Source of the DNA: Bacteroidota bacterium
GTDB taxonomy: Bacteria; Bacteroidota; Bacteroidia; Chitinophagales; Saprospiraceae
Assembly: GCA_017858735.1 (NCBI GenBank)
Contig: JAFMBH010000019.1
Span: forward strand, 1 to 49,271
DNA length: 49,271 bases
Direction: 5' to 3'
The position numbers and the translations under genes are program-made. Below, in pieces: positions 38,101 through 46,876 of this stretch. A model generated the notes under the pieces. It was not told the DNA's origin and did no database searches. It saw only the letters and a program-made list of their open reading frames with translations. Every line of letters starts with the position of its first letter. Within the stretch, counting starts at the first letter, position 1.

Positions 38101-38183
38101 AGACGAATACAGCAGCTGGCACTGATTTCTTAACTTTTCCACAATCGAGATCGTTGATAGTTGGATTGAACATTGGATTCTAA
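35118..38183 (+). CDS. SusC/RagA-family TonB-linked outer-membrane protein
   Basis: This large TonB-dependent transporter (1021 residues) imports glycans or peptides delivered by its SusD lid. It has a signal peptide (residues 1-20, ending SLIAQ) and a CarboxypepD_reg-like domain (TISGTITDDKKEPLIGASVL). The SusC signature segment IVIVGYGTQSKKELTGSVS is followed by the plug domain (GVQVTSASGTPGASVSIRVRG, LYVVDGIPIN, IYGSRASNGVVIITTKRG) and the barrel. No N-terminal STN domain is present, so there is no direct anti-sigma link. The susD gene follows 54 nt later. No glycoside hydrolase lies nearby, so the substrate is open. CGT/CGC arginine codons seem more frequent here than in neighbours, as in highly expressed genes. 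Confidence 0.96.
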   Translation: MKKQVLVLFLWFGTMASLIAQRTISGTITDDKKEPLIGASVLVKGTSTGTISDVSGAFSFSIPANGTTLIISYTGYASKEIAIGASNNYNVMLEQEAIDLSDIVIVGYGTQSKKELTGSVSKVTSETISRLPVTGVDQALQGQAPGVQVTSASGTPGASVSIRVRGPSSISAGNQPLYVVDGIPINTGSYSQIGVGGQQTNALADLNPADIESIDVLKDAAAASIYGSRASNGVVIITTKRGKQQKTQISLNTYRGTQEVWKTIDPLTGPEYVALLQEGVKARYGATIKPSQLGLRNLDADPSTYPTTNWFDEIFQSAPISQTDLNISGGTDRTKFFVSGSVFDQGGVVKGSSFDRYSFRMNLDNLVTDKFKIGVSTGFSRSHNTRIQNDNNIYGVLSTALLLGSHIPVLNADGTYGRDANASIENPVANAVEPTYDVYTNRLLSNIFGELTILEGLTFRSSFSVDYLNLRDDRFTPASHIQAAGVNGRGQQGFSSDLNLVNENYFSYRKAFGKLNFDALVGNSVQTSQFESMYGEGENYPGKTIRELNAASVKKNVTSSKSAWGLNSYFSRLNMNWAGKYFISGSIRADGSSRFGANNRWGVFPSASAAWRLSEESFFPKSKVLSEVKLKASWGRRGNQSISDFASRALIAPGANYLQRAGLAPTQLGNPNLTWEEREDFDLGLEIALFESKLELSVDAYQGTTNELLLNRPLVGASGFTGIQENIGSIRNKGIDIGLTTTNIETKNILWTTNFNISFFDNEILKLAGTPFAAGFASWVAEGEALGSFRGYRTVGIFQTQAEIDALNAKAKELTGRSTAVYQSTLTRPGDIQFKDINNDGVITSDDQEILGDANPNYYGGVTNTIQAYGFDLSFFFQYSIGNFVFNNTRAFSEGMNSVFGQANTVKNRWTPENTNTTIPRAVFQDPNNNRRVSDRFVEDASYVRLKNVTFGYTFPTKLLDKIKMRTARIYVTGQNLLTFTNYSGFDPEVSTFGETNTAAGTDFLTFPQSRSLIVGLNIGF

Positions 38184-38237
38184 TAAAGGATAATCCTGTG
38201 ATTAAATTCTATTTTTTTAGATTGAAAACATGTTGAA

Positions 38238-39593
38238 ATGAAAAACATATTTAAAATATCCATAATCATCGCAGCATTTGGTTTTTTCCAAGCTTGTGAT
38301 AATAATTTGGAATTGGAACCTATCACCGCTTTAGATGCATCAGTGGGTTTCAAAACAAAACAAGATGTTGATGCGGCGCTATTAGGCGCGTACAACTCGA
38401 TTCAGAGTAGTAACTATTTTGGGCTTCAGTTACAGGTATTGCCAGATTTATATGCTGATAATATCAATCATACGGGAACATTTCCAACGTATGCTCAAAT
38501 TTTTAATCGACAGGTCTTAGCAGATAATTCCAACATTGGTGGTCTTTGGAACACGGTTTATGTTGCAGTTAATCGTGCAAACAATGTAATCGCTTCGGTC
38601 CCTACCGTAAAGGATCCGAGTTTTAATGCCAATAATGCCATTGGAGAAGCGAGATTGTTACGTGCCTTCCATTACTTTAACCTGATTTCCCTATTTGGTG
38701 GTTCTCCTGCAGGTTTCAATAAAGCGGGTGGTCTTGGTGTTCCTATTTATACTGTACCTACCCTCTCTGCGGAAGATGCAGCACCTAAAGCAAGATCTTC
38801 TGAGGAAGAGGTTTGGAAGTTAATCATAGAAGATATTAATTTCGCCGTGGCCAATTTAGCTGTTACCAATGGTAATGGTAGAGCAAATAAGAATGTTGCG
38901 CTGGCTTTAAAAGCTCGCATTCACGCTGTGCGTAATGAATGGGCTTTGGCTGAAGCTGCTGCTTCGGAAGTAATTAATTCCAAAAGACATACCCTTCTTA
39001 CCACTGCCAATTATCAGAATATTTGGTTAAGTCAGAACTCAACAGAGGCCATCTGGGAGCTACAATTTGATATTAATAATACTAATTCTGTTACATTTTG
39101 GTATTACCCGGGAGCAAATGGAGGAAGGAATGAGTTTACTTCTTCTAATTCTTTGAGAGATGCTCACGAAGCAGGGGATGTCAGAAGGGTAGTAAATGTT
39201 AGTACTGCACCAGCCAATAAAACAATGAAATATTCTCGTGTCAACGGTATAGACAATGTTTTATTAATCAGATTAGCTGAAATGCATTTGATTCGCGCGG
39301 AAGCTTATGCAAACCTTAACAGGATCGCTGAGTCGCTTACCGAGTTGAATGCAATTCGCAAGCGTGCTGGTTTGAGTGATGCTGCAGAAACAACAAGCGC
39401 TGGATTAGTTAATGCTATTTTGAAAGAACGCAGATTAGAATTTGCTCACGAAGGTTATAGATGGCTAGATTTAAGAAGAACGGGCCGTTGGAATGCCACT
39501 GGACTTACCGAAGATTTTAGATCTCGCTGGCCAATTCCTCAAAGAGAGGTTCAAACATCAGCTGGTCTGATTACACAAAATACAGGATATTAA
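38238..39593 (+). CDS. SusD/RagB-family nutrient-binding lipoprotein
   Basis: This surface lipoprotein (451 residues) forms a hinged lid on the SusC barrel. The lipobox is FFQAC, with the lipidated Cys at about residue 20, followed by acidic and Asn residues. The helical TPR-like core shows RLLRAFHYFNLISLFGGSP, ALKARIHAV, RLAEMHLIRAEAYANLN and ELNAIRKRAGL. The C-terminal RRLEFAHEGYRWLDLRRTGR block is the strongest SusD signature. It ends close to a bidirectional terminator and completes a two-gene susCD operon. At 451 residues it is on the short side for the family. Confidence 0.96.
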   Translation: MKNIFKISIIIAAFGFFQACDNNLELEPITALDASVGFKTKQDVDAALLGAYNSIQSSNYFGLQLQVLPDLYADNINHTGTFPTYAQIFNRQVLADNSNIGGLWNTVYVAVNRANNVIASVPTVKDPSFNANNAIGEARLLRAFHYFNLISLFGGSPAGFNKAGGLGVPIYTVPTLSAEDAAPKARSSEEEVWKLIIEDINFAVANLAVTNGNGRANKNVALALKARIHAVRNEWALAEAAASEVINSKRHTLLTTANYQNIWLSQNSTEAIWELQFDINNTNSVTFWYYPGANGGRNEFTSSNSLRDAHEAGDVRRVVNVSTAPANKTMKYSRVNGIDNVLLIRLAEMHLIRAEAYANLNRIAESLTELNAIRKRAGLSDAAETTSAGLVNAILKERRLEFAHEGYRWLDLRRTGRWNATGLTEDFRSRWPIPQREVQTSAGLITQNTGY

Positions 39594-39626
39594 TCTTTTA
39601 TTTTTAAAGTAATAAGTTTTTAAAAA

Positions 39627-39669
39627 GCCTCTTCTGAATATTTTTATATTCGGAGGAGGCGTTTTTTTT
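39627..39669. terminator. Strong bidirectional terminator after susCD
   Basis: Fifteen-bp stem: 39627-39641 with 39646-39660, two U-G pairs and a 4-nt loop (TTTT), followed by eight Ts at 39662-39669. On the other strand the stem is followed by TTTTTA, so it can also end the permease gene at 39699. Confidence 0.92.
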
Positions 39670-39698
39670 GTAAAATATAAGTTTACGAGATGGGTAAA

Positions 39699-40916
39699 TT
39701 ATACTATTTTTTCGTGGGTAGAAATGCGCATTGCTCTCAAAGCAGCGGGAATGGAAGCGAGTAAACCAATAAATAAAACAGTAATGGCTACCGTAATGAA
39801 ATCTTCCCAACGAAGACTAATTGGATATGAATCGACCACGAAGGATCCGGGAATGGCTACCAGATGAAAGGTTTTTTGTAAAAAAAAGATAAACAAAGCA
39901 AGAAAAACACCGGAAATTAAGCCAATACCCGTTAAAAACAGGCCTTCGTATAAAAACAAATTTCGAATATCCACATCTGTGGAACCAATAGATTTAAGTA
40001 TGGAGACATCTCTTTTCTTGTCTAAAACAATCATCCATAAGGCGCCAATCAGATTAAATGCAACCAGAAGGAGCATAAATCCTACAATAGCGAAACTGAG
40101 CCATTTTTCAAGCCGCATTAATTTGATAAATCCTTCCTCCTGTGCATAATAATCCTTCACATAAAATTTGTCTTTTACAATAGATTGTATGTCTGAAATC
40201 ACCTTTTTAACCTCATAGTTCCGGGCTACCTTTATTTCCCATGCGGAAAGCAGCTTAGCGTTTCCCAAAAGTTCTCTCGCAACATTAAGAGTAGTTATAA
40301 TATATTGATTATCATACTCTTGTTGAATCATAAAAGTTCCAACAGGTTGTAAGTTTCTACTTCGGAAAGGATTTTCAAAAGGTGTATTTTCCTTATTTTT
40401 AGGCATATATACAGTTAGTGACGCAAAAGGATCTTCTAAATCAATGCCCAGTTTATTTCTTATTCCTAGTCCGATGAGCGCGTTAAATGACAAGGAACGA
40501 TTGGGTAAATAAACGCCTTCTTTAATGCAGGAGTCAATATTAGATACAGCACTAAACAGGGTATCAACGCCCTTTACCATACCAAAATCTTGCTTATCCT
40601 TGTAGGTGAAAAAGGCAATTTCTTCTAATGTCTCCGAAATAGCTTCTACCCCTGGTATCTTTGAAATATTGTAAAATAAAGAGGCGTCAGCATTAAAAAA
40701 TTTTCCAGAGACTGGAGTAATTTTAATATCAGGATTAAATTTTACATACATACCCATTATAAGGTCCTCAAAACCATTGAAAACGGAAAGAACCAATACC
40801 AAAGCAGCCGTGCCCACTGTCAGACCCAAAATGGAAATTCCAGTAATAAGCTGTATTACCTGGGTCGATTTTTTTGCCAGTAAATATCGAAGGGCTATTT
40901 TAAATGGTAGATTCAT
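39699..40916 (-). CDS. LolC/LolE-family lipoprotein-releasing ABC permease
   Basis: This inner-membrane FtsX-type permease of 405 residues probably extracts lipoproteins for transfer to the outer membrane. The first membrane helix covers about residues 20-46 (ITGISILGLTVGTAALVLVL). A large periplasmic domain (about 50-270) follows, and three helices complete the C-terminal half. The cytoplasmic loop VLDKKRDVSILKSIGSTDVDIRN is typical of the family. The matching ATPase (LolD) is not adjacent. Lipoprotein sorting is relevant to the SusD and DUF4249 lipoproteins nearby. It may instead be a general MacB/FtsX-type permease. Confidence 0.88.
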   Translation of the reverse strand: MNLPFKIALRYLLAKKSTQVIQLITGISILGLTVGTAALVLVLSVFNGFEDLIMGMYVKFNPDIKITPVSGKFFNADASLFYNISKIPGVEAISETLEEIAFFTYKDKQDFGMVKGVDTLFSAVSNIDSCIKEGVYLPNRSLSFNALIGLGIRNKLGIDLEDPFASLTVYMPKNKENTPFENPFRSRNLQPVGTFMIQQEYDNQYIITTLNVARELLGNAKLLSAWEIKVARNYEVKKVISDIQSIVKDKFYVKDYYAQEEGFIKLMRLEKWLSFAIVGFMLLLVAFNLIGALWMIVLDKKRDVSILKSIGSTDVDIRNLFLYEGLFLTGIGLISGVFLALFIFFLQKTFHLVAIPGSFVVDSYPISLRWEDFITVAITVLFIGLLASIPAALRAMRISTHEKIV

Positions 40917-40935
40917 GGATACTATAATTAGAAAA

Positions 40936-40943
40936 CAAAGATA
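40936..40943 (-). promoter_or_regulatory. Putative -7 element of the LolC/E-type gene
   Basis: Minus-strand TATCTTTG exactly matches TAnnTTTG and lies 19 nt before the ATG at 40916. A minus-strand TTG at 40973-40971 is 27 nt away, longer than usual. Confidence 0.45.
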
Positions 40944-41058
40944 ACAGGATTATTAAACTCCTCGGTCCTTCAAAAAGGAGTTCTCTTTTCTTTTACCTTG
41001 AATAAATAATAAAAAATAGTTAATTTAGATGGGTACAAAATTTTAAGTAAAAGACATA

Positions 41059-41066
41059 TACCTTTG
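41059..41066 (+). promoter_or_regulatory. Putative -7 element of the astacin gene
   Basis: TACCTTTG exactly matches TAnnTTTG and lies 33 nt before ATG 41100. No TTG is present at the normal upstream distance. Confidence 0.5.
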
Positions 41067-41099
41067 ACGCTTTAAAGGAATCATCGAAACCACTCTCAT

Positions 41100-44000
41100 A
41101 TGAAAACAAATATTTTACGTTTTTCCCTAAGTTTATGCTTTTTACTGACCATAGTAGTCCTTGTAAATAGTCAAAATACCAGAGGAAGATTTGAAAAAGC
41201 GAGAATTTTATTTGAGGGTAGGGATACTCCTTCTGAATTAACGGTTAATATCAGAGATGGAAAGGTATTCGTCGGTGAAGATATTGTGCTCTTTTCAGAA
41301 GAAGAGTATATTCTTCGAAAACTGGAAAAAGGTGGAATTATTCCTTATTCTTCCTGGGCCTGGACCGGGGGTATCATTTATTATACGATTCCTCCTGGAT
41401 TGGCAAGTGCTGGTATAATAAATAGCGCCATAGATCATGTGAACGGGAGTACCAATATTTGTTTAGTCCCAAGAACAACGCAATCGAATTACCTTGTTTT
41501 TCAGGATACAGATGTTGCCTGTTGGTCTTATGTTGGTCAAATTGGTGGAGCTCAAGCCATAAATGTTCATAGTGCTTGTGGTTTTGGTGCAGCTGTTCAT
41601 GAGATATGCCATGCTGCTGGAATGTGGCATGAACAATCCAGAAATGACAGAGATACTTACGTCACCGTAAATACAGCAAATATTCAATCTGGATACGGTA
41701 GTAATTTTGATAAATACGGCAGTTGGGGAACAGAATCAGGTGCTTATGACTATGGATCGATTATGCATTATGGTGCTTTTGCTTTTACTTCAAATGGCTT
41801 GCCTACTATAAGTGTGAAAACACCCCCTGCTGCAGCAGGTACAACTATTGGACAAAGAGGAGGTCTAAGTGGAGGTGATGTGGCCGCTTTAAATGCTATT
41901 TATCCTACCCTTGCCTGTGCTAAAGGTGGTGGCGGCGGTTCAACTGGTGGCGGCGGTTCCACAGGCGGAGGTGGAGGTGGTGGAGGTGGCGTTGTAGTTG
42001 TTACAGCTCCTGTTTTAACCATGGCGTCTGACATAATTATTGATCCAATTCCAATCATTAGTGATGACGCTTTTTCGGTAAGCACCAATTTTACCAATAC
42101 TGGTAATGCAGACTTTAATGGTTGTATCGTTCTAAAACTGTTTAAAGTAGGAGGGCAATTAATGACAAAGGTTACCTTAGATCCTACAGAATCTTTAATG
42201 CCAAATAAATCATTTTCAGCTAACCAAATCATCTCAAGTGGTGGTATTAGTTTAGCTACGGGCGATTATTATGTGGAGTTATTATACGAAGAAAATTGTG
42301 GGTCATCGGAACAGGAGGTTAGAACATCAGGTACCTTTTCGAATAAAAAAGAGGTAAAAGGACTCAAAATCATTCCAATGTTGGATGTGAAACCACTCGA
42401 TTTTTCATTTGAAAAGGAAGGGGGTGCCAATACCATTAAAATAACTTCAAATACCGTTTGGAATGTTATTAATAATCCTTCCTGGTTAAAATTCCCTACC
42501 AACAGGTCTGTTGGAAATATGGATCTCACTTTTAATTGTGATTCAAATATTACTTTTTTTCCGCGTGCAGTAAATTTTAGTGTTTCTGCTACGGGTACCA
42601 AAACATTCGATCTTTCTGTAAGGCAAAACGCCATTCCTCTCTCTGAGTGCACTGCTCCTACAGGATTAAGAATTACGGGTAAAGATTATACCTGGGCAAA
42701 AATTGCGTGGAATCCAATCAGAGGAACTAATTTCTATCAACTAAGGTATAAAAATTTAAAAGATTCAGTTTGGATAACCATAGATTCTGTGCAGGGAACC
42801 TCTTATGATATCTCAAATTTGCATCCATGTAGTACTTTTGGTGTGCAGATTAGTGCCATTTGCGCCAATATAAAAAGTCCGCTGTCAACGGAAATTAATT
42901 TTAAAACGGAAGGGTGTGATGATCCTTATTGCTATTCCTATGGTGCAGGTAAATCAGATTGGATTGAATCAGTAACCATAAGCGATAAATCCTTTACCTC
43001 CGGGCAGAATCTTGGATATGCCAATAAAATGGATGTCATTGGTAATGTGGAAGAAGGAAGAATCCATTCATTCAGATTTTCTAGTAAGCATAATTCTCTT
43101 TCTAAAACAGATTTATATCGTTGGCAGCTGTTTATTGATTTTAATGGGGATAAAGACTTTAACGATACGTTAGAACAAATTTATAACGCAGTCATTCCTA
43201 AGTTTACTTCAGTAACAGGGGTATTTAAAAATATTATTATTCCACAAGATGTGCCTATTGGATTAACTCGCCTGCGTATAATGCTGACTACCAATAAGTC
43301 TGATAATAATGCCTGCGAAATATCTCCGGAGGTCCTAGAGGTTGAGGATTATGGAATTAATATAAAAAAGAACAGAGATAGTATGTTTTTAACGCCGGAT
43401 ACCGCCTTTTTAAAGAGCAACTATACTACTTTAAGAGCAAATGTCAGAGCATCCACAGGTTGGGATGTAACTAAAAGGCCTTCCTGGGTATCTACTACTT
43501 ATCCGAGTTGGGCTGCCACGCCAAATGGTTTAAATGTTTCTTTGTTTGTTAGTAATAACACAGGAGTTAGAAGACAATTTAACTATACCTATACTTTAAG
43601 AGGTTCTGTTAAAACAAAAGCCATTTTTCTTTCTCAGGATCCGGCAAAGCCTTCTTTAGTTATTGATACCTTAGAATATGAGGTAGCAAACAATGCTCAA
43701 AATAAATTTATCGCAGTGAAATCAAATATTTACTGGCGCGCAAAAACGAATGCTTTTTGGATTCAGGTAAATAATCCATTAGGATTGGAAAACGATAGAT
43801 TAAGTATTTCTATGTTAGAAAATACACAGAAAGAAGCCAGGATTGATACCATTCGGGTTTACGCTGCCAGCGGAGATACTTTGAGTAAGATGATTTTAAT
43901 CAAACAAGCTCCTAAAAAAGGTACATTTTTAGTTAGTACTGATTCACTGGCTTTTCCAGCTGCCAATGCCAGTAAATTTATTTATACTCAAGGCAATGTT

Positions 44001-46061
44001 GATTGGAAGGTGGTCGCTAAACCTACCTGGATTAATGTGGATAAATCTACAGGGGTTGGAAATGATAGCTTGAGGGTTTCTACCGAAGTCAATCCCAATG
44101 GAATAAGTAGAAAGGGTACCCTGTTGATTCGATCAGTAGATGAATCAATGGAGGTAAACATTATGATTTTTCAAGAGACTGGTTCTCCAATATTAACATT
44201 GGCCACCCGAATGATTTCTATTCCAGACACAGCAAGTCAATTAGTATTAAAGTTACAAAGTAATATTCCCTGGCAATTGAAGTCTAAGCCAGATTGGGTA
44301 TCCGGACCACAACCACTAAGTGATTCAAGCTATCTGCTTAGAGAAAATACCTTGAAAATTTCTTTTGAATCAAATGGCAATTATTTACATCGGAAAGGGG
44401 TAATTGTTTGGAAGGGCAATAATCAAACGGATTCACTAGAGGTTATTCAAGATTCGAAACAGGTTAATTTACCAGAAAACTGGAAAGTAAAACCGACAAA
44501 TGCTATTCATCAAGTGCTGATTTATAAAAATTCATCTTTTAATTTTGGCTCCAATGTTAAAATAGTTCCAGGAGATTTAATTGGTTTGTTTGTTGAAACG
44601 GGCAGTCAGTTAACCTGCGCTGGTTACGCTGTTTGGCGCGATGAAAACACGGTAATTAATATATACGGCGATAACCCCGGCACCCCTGAAACGGAAGGTT
44701 ATGTAGCTGGTTCACCCTTTAGATTTAAGATTAGGCCTATCAATAGTGCGCAAGATATTGATGTGCTGTGTCAATTTTCACCTGTTGGTTCTTTTGGTGT
44801 GGTAACAGCAACCAACTCATTTTTGCCAGGCGGTGTAAGTGCTGTGGAATCTATGTTTACCCTCACTCCCGCTAAAATTAATATTTATTTAAATCCTGGT
44901 TGGAACACTATTTCAAGCTATGTTATACCTGAATTGAAGGCCTTTGATTTTTTAGTAGACTGGTCTAAATTTTCTTTCATTAAATCCATTGAGAATGAGG
45001 GTGGGGATACTTATATCGTAGAAAAAAAGAATACAAATTATCCCGCTTTTGATATTAGAAAAGGATACAAGGTATTCGCTGAAACGGCAGGTAATCTAAC
45101 TTTACAAGGTTCAGTGGTAAAACCAACATTTTACCCAATATTGATTAAAAAGGGAGCGCAAATAATTCCTTTTTACAGTTTTTTATCCAGGTCGGTCACA
45201 GAAGTTTTAAAGCCGATAACCAATGAGATAAAGTTGATTAAGGATAATGAGGGAAAGGTTTTTATTCCTGAATTGGCCATTAATCATTTGAGACAATTAA
45301 ATCCAGGACAAGGATATTTTATTCAAGCAAAAAAGGAAGTGCTATTTACTTATCCGGATGATTATGTTTCAGGTATGATGCCTCCCGTTACGCAGCACAA
45401 TCCATTGCTTGATACCTTAGAGTATTACAAGCTAAGGAATATTATCAATACGGGAAATAATAGTACCATAGCCATCAGGTATTCTTCCCAATATTTAAAA
45501 AAGGGAGATGAAATAGGGCTTTTTGCAAATGATACCTTGCTTTTCGGTGCCTCAAAGGTAGATACAGGAAATATCGCGATCATTGCGTGGGGAAATAATC
45601 AGAATAGCTCGGTAAGAAATGGTTTTTTTGAAAATGAAAATATTCGCATAAAACTTTGGAGAAAATCTGAAAACAAGGTTTACCCACTTATCATAAATTG
45701 GGAGGACGATGCCGTTGGTAAATATCGTAAAGATGATTTGCAAATAGGTCAAATTAAAAGTATTGCCAGTACCTCTTTATTTTCATTCGATAAAGAAATG
45801 GGACTCGAAAGTTTGGATGTTTTCCCTAATCCGGTCAGTGATTTTTGTAGGGTAATAGCCAATGAAGAGGTAAAAGGGGAGCTTACCCTAAGTCTTTGGA
45901 GCGCTGATGGAAGATCACTTCAGCAGTGGATTTTTTCTAAAGGGCTAAAAAAGGATGAAACGGTAAATATTGCAGTAAATAATTTTCCAACAGGTAGTTA
46001 TTTATTGAAATTTGAAGGAAAAAATATCCGTGGATTTAAAAAATTGCAAATAATTCGATAA
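41100..46061 (+). CDS. Secreted astacin (M12A) metalloprotease with BACON, fn3, GEVED and T9SS sorting domains
   Basis: This 1653-residue zinc protease has a signal peptide (residues 1-25) and a short propeptide, then the astacin domain (about 80-272). The zinc motif HEICHAAGMWHEQ has H167, E168, H171 and H177, and the Met-turn SIMHY has M222 and Y224. A Gly/Ser linker (275-297) leads to a CARDB-like domain (~300-420), BACON 1 (429-511), fn3 (519-605) and GEVED (605-757). BACON 2-5 follow at about 765-1117. A repeated module region with GDLIGLF near 1157, GWNTISSY near 1266, a weaker copy near 1346 and GDEIGLF near 1469 precedes the type A T9SS C-terminal sorting domain (1569-1653, VFPNPVSD). 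It is predicted to be exported by T9SS and to degrade protein outside the cell. It is monocistronic. Confidence 0.93.
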   Translation: MKTNILRFSLSLCFLLTIVVLVNSQNTRGRFEKARILFEGRDTPSELTVNIRDGKVFVGEDIVLFSEEEYILRKLEKGGIIPYSSWAWTGGIIYYTIPPGLASAGIINSAIDHVNGSTNICLVPRTTQSNYLVFQDTDVACWSYVGQIGGAQAINVHSACGFGAAVHEICHAAGMWHEQSRNDRDTYVTVNTANIQSGYGSNFDKYGSWGTESGAYDYGSIMHYGAFAFTSNGLPTISVKTPPAAAGTTIGQRGGLSGGDVAALNAIYPTLACAKGGGGGSTGGGGSTGGGGGGGGGVVVVTAPVLTMASDIIIDPIPIISDDAFSVSTNFTNTGNADFNGCIVLKLFKVGGQLMTKVTLDPTESLMPNKSFSANQIISSGGISLATGDYYVELLYEENCGSSEQEVRTSGTFSNKKEVKGLKIIPMLDVKPLDFSFEKEGGANTIKITSNTVWNVINNPSWLKFPTNRSVGNMDLTFNCDSNITFFPRAVNFSVSATGTKTFDLSVRQNAIPLSECTAPTGLRITGKDYTWAKIAWNPIRGTNFYQLRYKNLKDSVWITIDSVQGTSYDISNLHPCSTFGVQISAICANIKSPLSTEINFKTEGCDDPYCYSYGAGKSDWIESVTISDKSFTSGQNLGYANKMDVIGNVEEGRIHSFRFSSKHNSLSKTDLYRWQLFIDFNGDKDFNDTLEQIYNAVIPKFTSVTGVFKNIIIPQDVPIGLTRLRIMLTTNKSDNNACEISPEVLEVEDYGINIKKNRDSMFLTPDTAFLKSNYTTLRANVRASTGWDVTKRPSWVSTTYPSWAATPNGLNVSLFVSNNTGVRRQFNYTYTLRGSVKTKAIFLSQDPAKPSLVIDTLEYEVANNAQNKFIAVKSNIYWRAKTNAFWIQVNNPLGLENDRLSISMLENTQKEARIDTIRVYAASGDTLSKMILIKQAPKKGTFLVSTDSLAFPAANASKFIYTQGNVDWKVVAKPTWINVDKSTGVGNDSLRVSTEVNPNGISRKGTLLIRSVDESMEVNIMIFQETGSPILTLATRMISIPDTASQLVLKLQSNIPWQLKSKPDWVSGPQPLSDSSYLLRENTLKISFESNGNYLHRKGVIVWKGNNQTDSLEVIQDSKQVNLPENWKVKPTNAIHQVLIYKNSSFNFGSNVKIVPGDLIGLFVETGSQLTCAGYAVWRDENTVINIYGDNPGTPETEGYVAGSPFRFKIRPINSAQDIDVLCQFSPVGSFGVVTATNSFLPGGVSAVESMFTLTPAKINIYLNPGWNTISSYVIPELKAFDFLVDWSKFSFIKSIENEGGDTYIVEKKNTNYPAFDIRKGYKVFAETAGNLTLQGSVVKPTFYPILIKKGAQIIPFYSFLSRSVTEVLKPITNEIKLIKDNEGKVFIPELAINHLRQLNPGQGYFIQAKKEVLFTYPDDYVSGMMPPVTQHNPLLDTLEYYKLRNIINTGNNSTIAIRYSSQYLKKGDEIGLFANDTLLFGASKVDTGNIAIIAWGNNQNSSVRNGFFENENIRIKLWRKSENKVYPLIINWEDDAVGKYRKDDLQIGQIKSIASTSLFSFDKEMGLESLDVFPNPVSDFCRVIANEEVKGELTLSLWSADGRSLQQWIFSKGLKKDETVNIAVNNFPTGSYLLKFEGKNIRGFKKLQIIR

Positions 46062-46089
46062 CTTATCGTTAAGAAAACTTTATACTACG

Positions 46090-46097
46090 TACATTTG
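46090..46097 (+). promoter_or_regulatory. Putative -7 element of the DUF4290/DUF4286 operon
   Basis: TACATTTG exactly matches TAnnTTTG and lies 38 nt before ATG 46136. The -33 region has GTT at 46068-46070 rather than a clear TTG. Confidence 0.5.
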
Positions 46098-46135
46098 CAC
46101 TAATTTTTATTGTTTAACCGCTGCAATTCAGCAAA

Positions 46136-46873
46136 ATGAATAAAGTGAATTTACCGGATATTGAATATAATTCTCAGAGAGTAGATATAAACATTGCTGA
46201 ATATGGAAGAAATATTCAGAAAATGTTAGCCCACGTAGCTGAAATAGAGGACTTGGACAAACAGAAGAAATATGTTGATAAAATAATTGACCTTATGATT
46301 GTCATTAATCCTCAGTGCAGAAATGTAGAGGATTTTAGAAGTAAACTTTGGAAACATGCTTATCGTATTTCTGGTTTTAAGCTTAAGATAACGCCTCCGG
46401 ATGGGGTGGAATTTTCAAAGGAAGATAAAAGGGAGAATCCGGAAGAAGTAGCCTATCCTGTGATTGAAAATAAATTCAGGCATTATGGGCATCATATTCA
46501 GTTGCTCATAAAGAAGGCAAAGGAAATGCCTGAAGGTCCTAAAAAAGTAGGGATGATAAATACGATTGCCTCTTATATGAAATTGGCATACAAGACGTGG
46601 AATAGGGAGAATTTTGTGAGTGACGAATCTATAAAAAATGATTTAGCCACTATTTCTAAGGGTACACTTTACGTTGAGGATGGTTCTTCTATTGATACCT
46701 TTGGTCAACCTACTAATAATTCAAATGCCAGGAGACGACCGATGGGGAAATCTTATGGAAGTAACGATTATGGTCGAAACAGGTCAAATTATCCTCAAAA
46801 TGCCAATAAAAATAAATCAAGACCTCGTTTCGGTAATCCGGTAGCACCGGGTAAGAGAAAACCTAATATCTAA
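46136..46873 (+). CDS. DUF4290 domain-containing protein with basic disordered tail
   Basis: This 245-residue cytoplasmic protein is conserved across Bacteroidota and has no assigned function. The DUF4290 domain (residues ~8-180) starts with the typical DIEYNSQRVDINIAEYGRNI and includes the KLWKHAYRISGFKLKI and FRHYGHHIQLLI blocks, and it is mostly helical. The last ~50 residues are low-complexity and rich in Arg, Asn, Gly and Pro (RRRPMGKSYGSNDYGRNRSN), which suggests nucleic-acid binding. It lies 3 nt before the DUF4286 gene, so the two are cotranscribed. No signal peptide or membrane segment is seen. Confidence 0.88.
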   Translation: MNKVNLPDIEYNSQRVDINIAEYGRNIQKMLAHVAEIEDLDKQKKYVDKIIDLMIVINPQCRNVEDFRSKLWKHAYRISGFKLKITPPDGVEFSKEDKRENPEEVAYPVIENKFRHYGHHIQLLIKKAKEMPEGPKKVGMINTIASYMKLAYKTWNRENFVSDESIKNDLATISKGTLYVEDGSSIDTFGQPTNNSNARRRPMGKSYGSNDYGRNRSNYPQNANKNKSRPRFGNPVAPGKRKPNI

Positions 46874-46876
46874 TAA

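Noticed and set aside
39604-39810. 68-codon minus-strand ORF past susD
   Set aside because: It overlaps the Lol-type permease 3' end and the terminator, and its composition looks like out-of-frame translation.
40956-40982. AACTCCT...AGGAGTT inverted repeat between the Lol-type and astacin genes
   Set aside because: Seven-base arms with a 13-nt loop far from either start; no terminator or operator context is convincing.
41900-42232. Minus-strand ORF with a long proline run
   Set aside because: It is the antisense of the Gly-rich linker of the astacin protein; glycine GGN codons read as proline on the other strand. It has no start signal or independent support.
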